Assembly: GCA_030427405.1 (NCBI GenBank)
Contig: JAUHXK010000004.1
Span: 224,788 to 288,787 of the forward strand
From: Alphaproteobacteria bacterium
GTDB lineage: Bacteria; Pseudomonadota; Alphaproteobacteria; Rhodobacterales; Rhodobacteraceae
Length of the DNA stretch: 64,000 nt
Direction of reading: 5' to 3'
In this document: positions 1 to 9,244 of the stretch, piece by piece
Position numbering within the stretch: position 1 is the stretch's first letter
How the letters are laid out: each line of letters begins with the position of its first letter
Program-made: the position numbers and the translations under genes
The notes under the pieces: generated by a model
The model's database searches: none
Told to the model about the DNA's origin: nothing
What the model saw: only the letters and a program-made list of their open reading frames with translations

Positions 1-540
1 ACGATCCTTCTGACGCTGGGCCTTGGGGTCGAGGTGGGGGTCGCCTCGGGTGTCGCGATCTCGGTCCTGTTGCATCTTTACAAGACCTCGCGCCCCCATG
101 TCGCCGAAGTCGGCCTGGTGCCGGGCACGCAGCATTTTCGCAATGTCTTGCGCCACTCTGTCGAAACCGACCCCGCGTTGTTGACGCTTAGGGTGGATGA
201 AAGCCTGTATTTCGTGAATGCCCGGTTTCTTGAGGAGTTGATTCAGCGACGCGTGACCGAGGGCTGCGCAATCCGCAACGTTGTCTTGATGTTTTCCGCC
301 GTGAACGAGGTCGATTTTTCGGCGCTGGAAAGTCTTGAGGCGATCAATCGCCGACTTGCGGATATGGGCGTCGGTCTGGCCTTGTCCGAGGTGAAAGGCC
401 CGGTGATGGACCGGCTGGAACGATCCCATTTCATCAAGGACCTGAACGGAAAGGTTTATCTGTCGCAACATGACGCCTGGCTGGACCTGATTGGCGCCCC
501 GGTCACGCCAGCACCCGACAATCCGGGCACCGATACCTGA
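1..540 (+). CDS. SulP-family anion permease, C-terminal fragment with STAS domain
   Basis: This is the 3' end of a gene that begins before the window; the frame is open from base 1, so the internal GTG at 34 is not a real start. The first 25 or so residues are the end of a hydrophobic membrane segment, followed by the conserved link into a cytoplasmic STAS domain (pattern LRVDESLYFVNARFLEE, then a Val/Leu-rich strand and an acidic helix). SulP proteins are secondary transporters for sulfate, bicarbonate or related anions, with about 12-14 membrane spans and a C-terminal STAS regulatory domain. The substrate cannot be judged from this fragment. Family assignment is firm. Confidence 0.88.
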   Translation, partial: TILLTLGLGVEVGVASGVAISVLLHLYKTSRPHVAEVGLVPGTQHFRNVLRHSVETDPALLTLRVDESLYFVNARFLEELIQRRVTEGCAIRNVVLMFSAVNEVDFSALESLEAINRRLADMGVGLALSEVKGPVMDRLERSHFIKDLNGKVYLSQHDAWLDLIGAPVTPAPDNPGTDT

Positions 541-563
541 GATGGGCGTCTTTGGCCTGACCT

Positions 564-580
564 GAACATCAAGGATGTTC
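564..580 (+). terminator. Small hairpin after SulP gene
   Basis: A perfect 7-bp inverted repeat (GAACATC / GATGTTC, 3-nt loop) lies 24 bases after the SulP stop. It has no T-run, so termination activity is uncertain. Confidence 0.3.
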
Positions 581-642
581 ACCCTTGCCGGGGCGAACTG
601 TGCTATGATGATCCCGAGGATATCAGGCAGGAGACTTTTCAG

Positions 643-1623
643 GTGATGTTGAATTCGCTTCGCTTTGGCTGTGCCGTCCTTTTGGGGATTGCCCTGACCG
701 GAACGATGCCCGCTCGGTCCGACGCGCAATCACGCGATGTACCGGCTTGGCTGCAAAAACATGTTGGCACAGGCGACGGTCAGATTGCGCCCGTCGTGCT
801 GCAGCGGGCGCGTGAACTTTATCGGACCAAGGTCCGGCAGGGGAAGGTTTCGAACCCGTGCTACCTTGCCAAGGATGCGACGCGTCCAAGCACATCGGCC
901 AATGGCGCTCCGGGGCGTCGGTTCTATGTTATCTGTGAATCCAGCAAGACCTTTCGCGCAGTGTCGTCCGGGTATGGAAACGGGCGCAAACTGTCGCGGG
1001 CGAATTTTGCAAATGGGCGGCAATGCGCCAAGAACTTCAGCAACGCCGAGGGCTCGAAGCTGACCGCTGGCGGGTCCTATATCACGGCCGAAACACGAAC
1101 GTCGTTCAAGGGGTACTATAACCAGTCGGGCAAGCGGCAGCCCTTTTACCGCACATTCTTGCTGTATGATGGCGAAGGCGAAACGAAAAACGCGCGCGAG
1201 CGGGCCATTGGGGGGCATCCCGCCGTCTTTTTGAAATGGCAATGCCGCTTCAAGAACCCGCAAAGCGCCCATGCCGATGCCGAAGGGTATGTCCCTTACG
1301 GCAGGCTGGTGAACTATACCGGCGGGCGCAGCAATGGCTGTACCACCTGGTCCGAAGATGCATCAGAAGACATACTGGCCCTGGTCGAAGGCAACCCGAC
1401 GACCCTGTATATCTACCCCGAGTCCCGAGACATCAATGCCGTTGCAAAGGCGGTTGGAAAACAACGCGCCCTTGCCAAGGCCGGGCTTTACTGGAACGCC
1501 GCCTGCCTGCGGGCAATCGGGGCCCCAAAATTCTGGCCCAAACGTACCTTGCAGCCCATCATAAACGAATGGCGGCAGTCCTTGCCAAAACAACCGCCCC
1601 TCGTCTTGCCCATTTGCAAGTAA
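643..1623 (+). CDS. Secreted L,D-transpeptidase-like protein (YkuD_2 type)
   Basis: The product is 326 aa and starts at GTG 643, with ATG 646 as an equal alternative; a purine-rich AGGCAGGAGA lies just upstream. Residues 1-28 form a signal peptide. Residues 130-260 match the YkuD_2 catalytic layout: a FSN-x-GS turn and GG-x-YIT strand near 132-148, a NARERAI strand near 183, and a GGRSNGCTTW motif near 228-236 in which Cys233 would be the catalytic cysteine (family form GRSxGCPA), followed by a TLYIYP strand. These enzymes cross-link or edit peptidoglycan in the periplasm. The residue after Cys is Thr-Thr rather than Pro-Ala, so the exact reaction is inferred. It stands alone and converges with mtlK. 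Confidence 0.68.
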   Translation: MMLNSLRFGCAVLLGIALTGTMPARSDAQSRDVPAWLQKHVGTGDGQIAPVVLQRARELYRTKVRQGKVSNPCYLAKDATRPSTSANGAPGRRFYVICESSKTFRAVSSGYGNGRKLSRANFANGRQCAKNFSNAEGSKLTAGGSYITAETRTSFKGYYNQSGKRQPFYRTFLLYDGEGETKNARERAIGGHPAVFLKWQCRFKNPQSAHADAEGYVPYGRLVNYTGGRSNGCTTWSEDASEDILALVEGNPTTLYIYPESRDINAVAKAVGKQRALAKAGLYWNAACLRAIGAPKFWPKRTLQPIINEWRQSLPKQPPLVLPICK

Positions 1624-1680
1624 GAACGGGGGCTTTGACCGGGCCGAGCGTCACTTGGGGTTTCACGGCGGGTTGAACCC

Positions 1681-3180
1681 TTAGCCCGAGCGTGCCGCAG
1701 CCCCTGCGCCCTGGGTTGCATATTCGGCCAGCGCGGCCTCGCATCCGTGCTGCCAGATCATCTCCAGCCACCGGCAAAATGGTTCCGCGAACTGTTCGGA
1801 TTGTTCAAGATCGCCATAGATCCCGCTTTGGCTTAACCATTTTCGCGGGTCGTGGCGTGCTGCGTTTGCGGTGCTGGCCAGATCGTTCCAGATCGGATCG
1901 TTTGCTTCGATCTTTGTGCCATTTTCACGGATGCCGGCGCACATGCGCGCCCAAAGCGCCTCGACAAGGGCCAGACCTTCGACCGAGTGACCTGCCGCAA
2001 GCTGATCCCTTAGAACGGGCAAAACAAACCCGGTGTGGCGGGCCGATCCGTCAAAGGCGACGCGGCGCGTGGTGTCGACGATGCGTGGATTTGAGAACCG
2101 GGATTCGATCAGGCTGATGTAATCTGACGGGGTCTTGCCGGGCACCGGTGCAACCGTCGGCGCGATCTCGGTTCTGAGAACCTTGCCAAAGAATGGCCGG
2201 ATCAGCGGGTGTTCCATGCATTGCGAAATCGTCTCGAGCCCCAGGATCTCGCCCGCATTGGCCAAGACCTGGTGACCGGCATTCAGGATGCGGATTTTCA
2301 TCGTCTCAAAGGCGTGGACATCGTCCGAGAATGTCGCGCCCACCGCGTCCCAGTCGGGGCGGCCTGCGCAGAACCTGTCTTCGATCACCCACTGACGAAA
2401 GGCCTCGTGGGTGACGACGGCCGTGTCGTTGATGCCGAATTGCGTGGCCAGGGCCAGCTCGTTCGGACCGGTCGCAGGGGCGATGCAATCCACCATCGAG
2501 TTCGGAAAGGTCGCGTTCTCGTCGATCCAGTCCGCAAGGTCCGGGTCGGAAAGTCTTGCCAGCGAGGTTACGGCCTGATGCAGGATATGGCCATTGCCCT
2601 GCAGATTGTCGCAACTCAGCCCTGTAAACGCGCCCAACCCCGCAGAACGGCGCAACCGCAGGGCGGCGACCATGGCGCCGAAGGCCGTGCGTGGCCTGTC
2701 GGGGTGGGCCGCGTCGAACTGGATGTCGGGGTGGCTGGCGTCGAACCCCTTGGTGACCGGGTCAATGTAATACCCGCTTTCGGTCACTGTCATGGCCACG
2801 ATACGGATGGCGGGATCGGCCATTTGGCGGATCAGCGATCCGTTGCCTTCCTCGATCGGCAAGTAGTCGATCATCGATCCGATGACCTCGGCCGATACAT
2901 CTTGCGGGTCAAGCTGGATCAGCGTTGTCAGGCAATCCTGCGCCAAAAGCTTTTCACGCATGGCCGCATCATAGGGCCGGACGCCTGCGCCGATGATCGC
3001 CCAGTCGTGGGCCTTGCCGTCCTGCATCAGGCGATGCAGGTACCAGGCCTGGTGAGCCCGGTGAAAATTGCCGACACCGATATGCACGATGCCCGGTGTC
3101 AGCCCCTTGCGATCATATCGGGGGCGTTCGACGGCAAGGTGATCGAGCGTTGCATTCGAAAGTGAGATCAGCTCATCCAT
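1681..3180 (-). CDS. mtlK: Mannitol 2-dehydrogenase (polyol-specific long-chain dehydrogenase)
   Basis: This 499-aa cytoplasmic NAD-dependent enzyme is expected to oxidise D-mannitol (and D-arabitol) to the ketose. The N-terminal Rossmann region carries GVGNFHRAH near residues 35-43. The catalytic segment is KIRILNAGHQ, with Lys295, Asn300 and His303 at the same numbers as the Pseudomonas fluorescens mannitol dehydrogenase catalytic residues. Length is normal for the family. It is the last gene of the polyol operon; its start overlaps the end of the sorbitol dehydrogenase gene by 13 bases, which supports translational coupling. Confidence 0.93.
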   Translation of the reverse strand: MDELISLSNATLDHLAVERPRYDRKGLTPGIVHIGVGNFHRAHQAWYLHRLMQDGKAHDWAIIGAGVRPYDAAMREKLLAQDCLTTLIQLDPQDVSAEVIGSMIDYLPIEEGNGSLIRQMADPAIRIVAMTVTESGYYIDPVTKGFDASHPDIQFDAAHPDRPRTAFGAMVAALRLRRSAGLGAFTGLSCDNLQGNGHILHQAVTSLARLSDPDLADWIDENATFPNSMVDCIAPATGPNELALATQFGINDTAVVTHEAFRQWVIEDRFCAGRPDWDAVGATFSDDVHAFETMKIRILNAGHQVLANAGEILGLETISQCMEHPLIRPFFGKVLRTEIAPTVAPVPGKTPSDYISLIESRFSNPRIVDTTRRVAFDGSARHTGFVLPVLRDQLAAGHSVEGLALVEALWARMCAGIRENGTKIEANDPIWNDLASTANAARHDPRKWLSQSGIYGDLEQSEQFAEPFCRWLEMIWQHGCEAALAEYATQGAGAAARSG

Positions 3181-3938
3181 TGTCCACCATCCACATTGTA
3201 GGTCTGAGCGACGATGTAATCCGCAGCATCACTGGCCAGAAAAACGGCCATGCCGGTCAAATCACCTGGTGTCCCCATGCGCCCGTAGGGGACCGCTGCT
3301 CCGACTTCTTGTTTCTTTTGGCCGGGGGCCTTGTTTTCATATCGTGCAAAAAAGGCGTCGACGCCGTCCCAGTGTGCGCCATCGACGACGCCGGGCGAGA
3401 TTGCGTTCACGTTGATGCCGTGTTTGATCAGGTCCAGCCCGGCAGATTGCGTCAGGCTGATAACGGCGGCCTTGCTGGCGCAATAGACGGCCACCAGGGG
3501 TTCACCACGTCGACCAGCCTGACTGGCCATGTTGATGATTTTGCCGCCTTTCCCGCGTGCGATCATATGGCGGGCGACGGCCTGCATCGTGAAAAGCGTG
3601 CCGGCGACATTGATATCAAAGACCTGTTGATAGGCGTCGCGGTCGATCTCGACGATCGGGGCTGCGGTAAACAGCGCGGCATTGTTGATCAGGATGTCGA
3701 TCTGCCCGAGTTCCGAAATTGTCTGGCCCACGGCCTGGCTAATGCTTTCGGGGTCGGTGACATCCATTGCAATGGCAAGCGCGCTGGCGCCCAGTTCGTC
3801 CGCCGTTTCACGCGCCTTGCCGATATTGATGTCGGCAATGGCGACGCGGGCACCCTCGGCTATGTAAGCCTGCGCAAAGGCCCGCCCAATCCCTTGGGCG
3901 GCGCCGGTAATCAGGGCTGTTTTGCCAGCCAGTTGCAT
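3168..3938 (-). CDS. smoS: Sorbitol (L-iditol/galactitol) dehydrogenase, SDR family
   Basis: A 256-aa classical short-chain dehydrogenase. It has the cofactor motif TGAAQGIG (residues 11-18), NNA at 85-87 and the catalytic set Asn110, Ser139, Tyr152 and Lys156. It ends in the VDGGQWMS tail typical of SmoS/PolS. The family oxidises sorbitol to fructose and galactitol to tagatose with NAD. It lies between the importer ATPase gene, with a TGATG stop/start overlap, and mtlK, so imported sorbitol and mannitol would both be converted to fructose. Substrate choice is inferred from context and close family resemblance. Confidence 0.9.
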   Translation of the reverse strand: MQLAGKTALITGAAQGIGRAFAQAYIAEGARVAIADINIGKARETADELGASALAIAMDVTDPESISQAVGQTISELGQIDILINNAALFTAAPIVEIDRDAYQQVFDINVAGTLFTMQAVARHMIARGKGGKIINMASQAGRRGEPLVAVYCASKAAVISLTQSAGLDLIKHGINVNAISPGVVDGAHWDGVDAFFARYENKAPGQKKQEVGAAVPYGRMGTPGDLTGMAVFLASDAADYIVAQTYNVDGGQWMS

Positions 3939-4942
3939 CAGCCGATCCTCAGGCCCTGAGCATCGAACTTGTGCAGCTTGTCCATTTGCGGCGTCAGATA
4001 GATCGTGTCGCCGTGCTTGGCCTGGATGTCGCCGGTAATCCGCACCGTGACCAGATCACCAAGGCCGGTTTCATGCACATGGATAAACGTGTCCGAGCCC
4101 AGATGCTCGGCGACACCGACGACGCCCTTCCACATTCCTTCCGTCTTGCTGACATCGGTATGTTCCGGGCGGATGCCGATGGTTGCGGCGCCGTGCTTTT
4201 CGGCCTCGGCCCCTTTGATCAGGTTCATCTTGGGCGAGCCGATGAAGCCCGCAACAAATTCGTTGCGCGGGGTGTGGTAAAGCTCAAGCGGAGACCCGAC
4301 CTGTTCCACGATACCTGCGCGCAGAACGACGATCTTGTCGGCCATGGTCATCGCCTCGACCTGGTCGTGGGTCACATAGATCATGGTCGTCTTCAGCCGT
4401 TCATGCAGCTCGCTGATCTCCAGCCGCATGCCGACGCGCAGCGCCGCATCCAGGTTGGAGAGCGGCTCGTCAAACAGGAAGGCCGCCGGTTCGCGGACAA
4501 TGGCCCGTCCGATGGCAACCCGCTGACGCTGACCGCCCGACAACTGGCCCGGACGGCGGTCCAGGTAATCGGTAAGGTTCAGCGCCTTGGCGGCGCTATC
4601 AATCCTGCGGTTCTGTTCGGCCTCGTCGATCCCGGCCATTTTCATCGGAAACGCGATGTTCTTGCGCACCGACATATGGGGGTAGAGGGCGTAGGATTGG
4701 AACACCATTGCCAGACCACGCTTGGCCGGGGGCACGTTCGTGGCGTCGTTTCCATCGATCTCGATATGACCGGTGGTGATGTCCTCAAGGCCCGCGATCA
4801 GCCGCAGCAGCGTTGACTTGCCACACCCCGAAGGGCCGACGAACACGGTGAACTCTCCATCTTCGATCGTAAGATCAAGAGGCGGGATGACTTCGACTTC
4901 TCCGAAGCGCTTGGTCACTTGGTTGAGTTTGATTTGTCCCAT
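3938..4942 (-). CDS. smoK: Polyol ABC importer, ATP-binding protein
   Basis: A 334-aa MalK/UgpC-type ATPase of the inner-membrane polyol importer. It has Walker [10 protein letters not shown] (near 37-45), Q-loop [12 protein letters not shown], an intact signature LSGGQRQR, Walker B AFLFDEP, D-loop LSNLD and switch VTHDQVE, followed by the C-terminal OB-type regulatory region with IGIRPEH. All ATPase motifs are canonical, unlike the two glycerol-type ATPases further along. It sits 12 bases after the permease gene smoG and overlaps the dehydrogenase start. Confidence 0.93.
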   Translation of the reverse strand: MGQIKLNQVTKRFGEVEVIPPLDLTIEDGEFTVFVGPSGCGKSTLLRLIAGLEDITTGHIEIDGNDATNVPPAKRGLAMVFQSYALYPHMSVRKNIAFPMKMAGIDEAEQNRRIDSAAKALNLTDYLDRRPGQLSGGQRQRVAIGRAIVREPAAFLFDEPLSNLDAALRVGMRLEISELHERLKTTMIYVTHDQVEAMTMADKIVVLRAGIVEQVGSPLELYHTPRNEFVAGFIGSPKMNLIKGAEAEKHGAATIGIRPEHTDVSKTEGMWKGVVGVAEHLGSDTFIHVHETGLGDLVTVRITGDIQAKHGDTIYLTPQMDKLHKFDAQGLRIG

Positions 4943-4954
4943 TGGTCAAGTTCC

Positions 4955-5785
4955 TTATTTGACTGCGCCGAAAGTCAGGCCGCTGACAAGTTGCTTCTGG
5001 CTGAACCAGCCAAGAATGAGGATGGGCGCGATAGCCATGGTCGAGGCCGCGCTGAGTTTGGCAAAGAACAAGCCTTCGGGGCTTGAGTAGCTGGCGATGA
5101 AGGCCGTCAGGGGGGCCGCATTGACCGCCGTCAGGTTCAGCGTCCAGAACGCCTCGTTCCAGGCCAGGATAAAGTTCAACAGCAGCGTCGATGCGATGCC
5201 GGGAACCGCCATGGGGGTGAGAACATAAAGGATCTCTTCCTTCAGTGTCGCCCCGTCCATCCGAGCAGCTTCAAGAATTTCGCCCGGTATTTCCCTGAAA
5301 TAGGTGTAGAGCATCCAGACGATGATCGGCAGGTTCATCAGCATCAGCACAATGACCAGTCCGGTCCGGGTGTCCAGGATCCCCAATTTGATGAAGATCA
5401 GGTAGATCGGATACAGAACGCCAACCGCGGGCAGCATCTTTGTGGACAGCATCCACAACAGGATGTCCTTGGTGCGCTTGGATGGCACAAAGGCCATCGA
5501 CCAGGCGGCAGGAACGGCGACCAGAATGCCAAGCAGGGTGGACCCGCCCGCGATGATGACCGAATTCCACAAGAACCGCATGTAGTTCGAGCGTTCCATT
5601 ACCACCGCGTAGTTTTCCAGCGTCCAGTCGAATGCCAAGAAAATTGGCGGGTCGGCAATGGCCTGGGCTTCGGTCTTGAAGCTGGTCAGGATCGTCCACA
5701 GGATCGGGAAGAAGATCAGCAGACCGATGCCCCATGCGGCGGCGGTATTGATGATTTTGCGTTGTTGAGTAACTGCGCGGGCCAT
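4955..5785 (-). CDS. smoG: Polyol ABC importer, inner-membrane permease
   Basis: A 276-aa MalG-type permease with about six hydrophobic segments. The EAA loop that docks onto the ATPase is visible as EAARMDGATLKEEILYVLTPMA (about residues 172-193). The N-terminus begins with a short charged stretch, then a membrane span containing IGLLIFFPILWTILTSF. It pairs with SmoF to form the translocation path. It lies in the compact smoEFGK block, 10 bases after smoF and 12 before smoK. Assignment to polyol rather than other sugar uptake rests on the adjacent dehydrogenases. Confidence 0.92.
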   Translation of the reverse strand: MARAVTQQRKIINTAAAWGIGLLIFFPILWTILTSFKTEAQAIADPPIFLAFDWTLENYAVVMERSNYMRFLWNSVIIAGGSTLLGILVAVPAAWSMAFVPSKRTKDILLWMLSTKMLPAVGVLYPIYLIFIKLGILDTRTGLVIVLMLMNLPIIVWMLYTYFREIPGEILEAARMDGATLKEEILYVLTPMAVPGIASTLLLNFILAWNEAFWTLNLTAVNAAPLTAFIASYSSPEGLFFAKLSAASTMAIAPILILGWFSQKQLVSGLTFGAVK

Positions 5786-5795
5786 GATGTCCTCC

Positions 5796-6662
5796 TCACG
5801 CGTCCAGGTTCTTGCCGACCGCGCGCATCAGGAAGATGGCCACGATATTGGCGAGAATGATTGCATAGACACCACCGGCCGAGCCGAGGCCTACGTTCTG
5901 GCTTTCGAGTACCCGCTGGAAGATCAGATAGGTCAGTGTCCGCGTTCCGAATGCGCCACCGGTGGTGACGAAAATCTCGGCGAAAACTGCCAGCAGGAAG
6001 ATGGTCTGGATCAGCACCACAACCGTGATGGCGCGCCCCAGGTGGGGCAGGGTGATATATCCGAAACGCTTGAGCGGGGGCGCCCCGTCCATTTCCGCCG
6101 CTTCCAGCTGTTCGCTGTCGAGCGATTGAATAGCGGTCAGCAGGATGAGCGTTGCGAAGGGCAGCCACTGCCACGAGACAATCATCACGATCGACGGCAG
6201 CGATGCCTGGCTCAGCCATTCTATCGGCGTTGCGCCAAAGAACTTCCACAGATGAGCCAAAAGGCCGTTCACGGGGTCCATGAACATGTTCTTCCACACC
6301 AGCGCGGATACGGTTGGCATCACGAAAAAGGGTGCGATGACCAGGATGCGCACCACGCCTTGCCCCCACATCGGCTGGTTCAGCAGGATGGCAAGCAGGA
6401 CGCCGAAAACAACCGTGATCAGCAAGACACCGCCAACGATGGTCAGCGTCGCAACGACGGATGGCCAGAAGGCGCTTGAGCTTACAAAGCGGACATAATT
6501 TTCAAAACCGACCCAGCCAAGATCGCCACCGCGCAGAGGAAGGTATTTCTTGAACGAGAACATTAGGGTCATGATCAGTGGGACGAGCATCCAGCCAAGA
6601 AGCAAGACGACCGCTGGCGCCATCATAAGTCGAGCCGCTGATCGGGAATGTTGAGTTGCCAT
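5796..6662 (-). CDS. smoF: Polyol ABC importer, inner-membrane permease
   Basis: A 288-aa MalF-type permease. The start chosen is ATG 6662 (MATQHSRS) because AGAGGAGG lies 7 bases upstream; an in-frame ATG at 6701 would add 13 unlikely residues. It has about six membrane spans and the ATPase-docking loop EAAEMDGAPPLKRFGYITLP. Together with SmoG it forms the membrane channel for polyols. A strong hairpin lies between it and the binding-protein gene, which probably sets lower expression of the membrane parts relative to SmoE. Confidence 0.92.
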   Translation of the reverse strand: MATQHSRSAARLMMAPAVVLLLGWMLVPLIMTLMFSFKKYLPLRGGDLGWVGFENYVRFVSSSAFWPSVVATLTIVGGVLLITVVFGVLLAILLNQPMWGQGVVRILVIAPFFVMPTVSALVWKNMFMDPVNGLLAHLWKFFGATPIEWLSQASLPSIVMIVSWQWLPFATLILLTAIQSLDSEQLEAAEMDGAPPLKRFGYITLPHLGRAITVVVLIQTIFLLAVFAEIFVTTGGAFGTRTLTYLIFQRVLESQNVGLGSAGGVYAIILANIVAIFLMRAVGKNLDA

Positions 6663-6734
6663 TGGGCATACCTCCTCTGTTGATCGCCTGCCGGCCATCA
6701 TAAACGGAGCTGCAATTTAATGAGAATGGGGTTC

Positions 6735-6760
6735 CCCGGGGGCGCGTCGGCGCCCCCGGG
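6735..6760 (-). terminator. Intercistronic hairpin between smoE and smoF
   Basis: A perfect 11-bp inverted repeat (CCCGGGGGCGC / GCGCCCCCGGG) with a 4-nt GTCG loop lies 15 bases after the smoE stop. It lacks a U-run on the minus strand, so it more likely protects the smoE 3' end or partly attenuates transcription than fully terminates. The stem core recurs at 18353-18376 in the same position of the glycerol operon. Confidence 0.72.
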
Positions 6761-6775
6761 ACAGTGAGTGGCCGT

Positions 6776-8080
6776 TTAACGGTAGCCTGCGGCTTCCATG
6801 GCGTCGTTGGTCAGGGCCTGAGCCTTGGCCAGGGCCTCGTCCACGCTTTGCTGACCGGCATATACGGCCGAGAATTCCTGGCTCACCTCGGTGGCGATAC
6901 CGGCGAATTCGGGGATGGCCGCAAATTGCACGCCCACATAGGGGACCGGGTCAACAGTCGGGTTCTGCGGGTCAGCCGACAGGATCGAGTCCAATGTCAT
7001 CTGCGCAAAGGGAACCGCCTGGTAGTTCGGGTTTTCGTACAGCGAGGTCCGCGCACCCGGAGGGACGTTGGCCCAGCCTTCGTTCTCGGCAACCAGTTCG
7101 ATATAGTCTTTCGAGGTTGCCCATTCGATGAACTGCTTTGCCGCAGCTTCTTTTTGGGTGCCGCCCGGAATGGCCAGGGCCCATGCCCACAACCAGTTCG
7201 CGTTCTTGCCTAGTCCGGTGTTTGGTGCCAGCGCGAAGCCGACCTTGTCAGCGACTTCCGAGTCGTTGGGGTTGGTCACAAAGGATGCGGCGACGGTCGC
7301 GTCGATCCACATGCCGCATTTGCCTTGCTGGAACAGCGACAGGTTTTCGTTGAAGCCGTTGGTCGCGTAACCCGCAGGGCCGGATTCCGACATCATGCCG
7401 GCATAGAATTCCAGCGTGTCTTTCCAGGGCTGGGTGTCGAATTGCGCGTTCCAGTCCTCGTCAAACCAGCGGGCACCGAAAGAGTTGGACATCGCGGTAA
7501 TGAACGCACCACCTTCACCCCAACCGGCCTTGCCACGCAGGCAGATGCCGTTGATGTCGTTGTCGCGGTCGGTCATGGCGGCAGCCGCTTCGCGGATGAA
7601 TTCCCAGGTCGGAGATGTGGGCATCTCGAGCCCGGCTTTTTCCATCAGGTCGGTGCGGTACATGATCATCGAGCTTTCGCCGTAGAACGGAGCCGCATAA
7701 AGCGTGCCGTCATGGCTCAGGCCGCCGGCCATCGCGGGCAGGATGTCATCCACATCATATTCCTCGGACAGGTCGTCAAGCGCGACCAGCCAGCCATTTG
7801 CGCCCCAGATCGGCGTTTCATACATGCCGATCGTCATGATGTCGAAAGAACCGCCCTTGGCCGCGATGTCGGTGGTGACACGCTGGCGCAGAACGTTTTC
7901 TTCCAGTGTGACCCACTCGACCGTGTGCCCGGTCTTGTCGGTGAAGTCCTGGGTCAGGCCCTGCATGCGGATCATGTCGCCATTGTTCACAGTCGCGATG
8001 ACGAGGTTCTCTGCCAACGCGCCGCCGGCTGTGACAAGCGTCATGGCCGTTGCTGCGCATAGTGCTGATTTGAAAGACAT
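6776..8080 (-). CDS. smoE: Polyol-binding periplasmic protein of ABC importer
   Basis: A 434-aa extracellular solute-binding protein (family 1). It has a Sec signal peptide of about 23 residues ending near GGALA. The mature part starts ENLVIATVNNGDMIRMQGL, then shows the two-lobe binding-protein pattern with MYRTDLMEKAGL and GKCGMWIDATVAASF segments. It is first in the importer block, preceded by GAGGAGG and a good promoter (-35 TTGACT, -10 TAGGCT). It captures sorbitol/mannitol in the periplasm and delivers them to SmoFG. Ligand is inferred from smoS and mtlK in the same operon. Confidence 0.92.
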   Translation of the reverse strand: MSFKSALCAATAMTLVTAGGALAENLVIATVNNGDMIRMQGLTQDFTDKTGHTVEWVTLEENVLRQRVTTDIAAKGGSFDIMTIGMYETPIWGANGWLVALDDLSEEYDVDDILPAMAGGLSHDGTLYAAPFYGESSMIMYRTDLMEKAGLEMPTSPTWEFIREAAAAMTDRDNDINGICLRGKAGWGEGGAFITAMSNSFGARWFDEDWNAQFDTQPWKDTLEFYAGMMSESGPAGYATNGFNENLSLFQQGKCGMWIDATVAASFVTNPNDSEVADKVGFALAPNTGLGKNANWLWAWALAIPGGTQKEAAAKQFIEWATSKDYIELVAENEGWANVPPGARTSLYENPNYQAVPFAQMTLDSILSADPQNPTVDPVPYVGVQFAAIPEFAGIATEVSQEFSAVYAGQQSVDEALAKAQALTNDAMEAAGYR

Positions 8081-8114
8081 CCTGAATTTTCCTCCTCGTT
8101 GGATGATGGAAGAA

Positions 8115-8144
8115 AGCCTAGTCCTTGACGCTACGCGAAGTCAA
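8115..8144 (-). promoter_or_regulatory. Predicted smoE promoter
   Basis: On the minus strand TTGACT (8144-8139) and TAGGCT (8120-8115) are 18 bases apart, about 35 bases upstream of the smoE start codon. The candidate LacI operator lies just upstream of the -35 element. Confidence 0.55.
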
Positions 8145-8151
8145 TTAAAAA

Positions 8152-8164
8152 TTAACGCGCGTAA
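8152..8164 (-). promoter_or_regulatory. Candidate operator, TTAACGCGCGTAA
   Basis: This near-palindrome (symmetric ACGCGCGT core) lies between the lacI-type gene and smoE. Read on the plus strand as TTAACGCGCGTAA it matches TTATCGCGCGCAA found on the minus strand of the lacI promoter at 11 of 13 bases. It is the likely binding site of the adjacent regulator. Confidence 0.6.
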
Positions 8165-8196
8165 AGAAAAATCAAAACGGGTGCTTTTTTAAGGGG

Positions 8197-9228
8197 TTAG
8201 GCAGAGTCCCGCATGATCAGTCGTCCTTCGAACAGCGTTTCCTGGCGCTGAGTCAGGCGCTCTTCGCTTTCCAGCATCCCGAACAAGGTGCCCACGGCAC
8301 GATTCGCAATTGCCTCATAGTCCTGGGCGATGGTCGTCAGCGGCGGGCATGTGAAACGCGAGAACGGGTGGTCGTCATGACCGGCAATACGAATGTGGCA
8401 CCCCGCCCCCTGTCCAACGCGAAAGCCCAGCCCATAGGCGGCAGACAGCATCCCGATCGCCAGTCGGTCATTGCTGCACAGAACGGTATTGGTGGGGAAC
8501 GCGTTTTCGGAAAGGAAGCGCCCGCCTTCATAGCGGCCTATTTCCTCGAAATTCCATCCTTCGCCATCGGCCTGAAAGATGTGCGGCTTTTGCCCGTGCC
8601 GTTCCATGCTTTCGATATAGGCCGTCCTGCGCTTGTTGGCGTTTGGGTTGGTCGGGTATTTCATCTCGAAAAAACAGGGGGGTTCGCCGCTGCGGCACAG
8701 ATACTCGACCATCAGGTCGACGCTTTGGGAATTGTTGGTGCCCACGAATGCCTGCCCGATATCGCTCATGTTGGCATCGAACAAAACCAGCGGAAAATCC
8801 GCATCAAAGGCTTTGATCGCCTCGCTTTCCGATAAGCGGCCAAAAGGGGCCAGCAATACTCCGGCGGCCTTGAGCGACCGCAACGAGGCAAGGTTGGTCT
8901 TTTCCATATCCGGTCGCCCGTGCGAGCTCAGCAAAATCGGGCTGTAACCGGAATCAATGCAGGCAAGTTCGACGCGCCGCGCGATTTCCGAGAAAAACGG
9001 GTCGGCCAGGTTTGGCACTACGACGCCAATATTCTTGGTCTTGCGCCGGTTCTGGTTCATCGCGAAAACATTCGGGCTATAGTCGTATTCCTCCAGCGCC
9101 GCTTCGATCCTTTTGCGGGTTGAAGGGCGCACGCTGCCGGGGTCGTTGAAATACTTCGATACCGTTGGCCGGGAAATGCCGCTGACCGCGGCGAATTCTT
9201 CCATGTTTCGAATTTTGCGAGATGTCAT
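8197..9228 (-). CDS. LacI-family transcriptional regulator of polyol operon
   Basis: A 343-aa regulator. The N-terminal helix-turn-helix reads EEFAAVSGISRPTVSKYFND (residues 10-29), then the hinge and a periplasmic-binding-like effector domain starting NIGVVVPNLADPFFSEIAR. ATG 9228 is chosen because it fits the family start; longer in-frame starts up to 9429 would run through the promoter. No Shine-Dalgarno sequence is visible and the predicted transcript start is only about 10 bases upstream, so the mRNA may be nearly leaderless. It is transcribed in the same direction as smoEFGK-smoS-mtlK and probably controls that operon and itself; the inducer is presumably a polyol or its product. Confidence 0.88.
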   Translation of the reverse strand: MTSRKIRNMEEFAAVSGISRPTVSKYFNDPGSVRPSTRKRIEAALEEYDYSPNVFAMNQNRRKTKNIGVVVPNLADPFFSEIARRVELACIDSGYSPILLSSHGRPDMEKTNLASLRSLKAAGVLLAPFGRLSESEAIKAFDADFPLVLFDANMSDIGQAFVGTNNSQSVDLMVEYLCRSGEPPCFFEMKYPTNPNANKRRTAYIESMERHGQKPHIFQADGEGWNFEEIGRYEGGRFLSENAFPTNTVLCSNDRLAIGMLSAAYGLGFRVGQGAGCHIRIAGHDDHPFSRFTCPPLTTIAQDYEAIANRAVGTLFGMLESEERLTQRQETLFEGRLIMRDSA

Positions 9229-9244
9229 TTTTGTCGTACCGAAG

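Noticed and set aside
3096..4816. Plus-strand open frames opposite smoS and smoK
   Set aside because: Antisense shadows. The minus-strand SDR and ABC motifs are complete.
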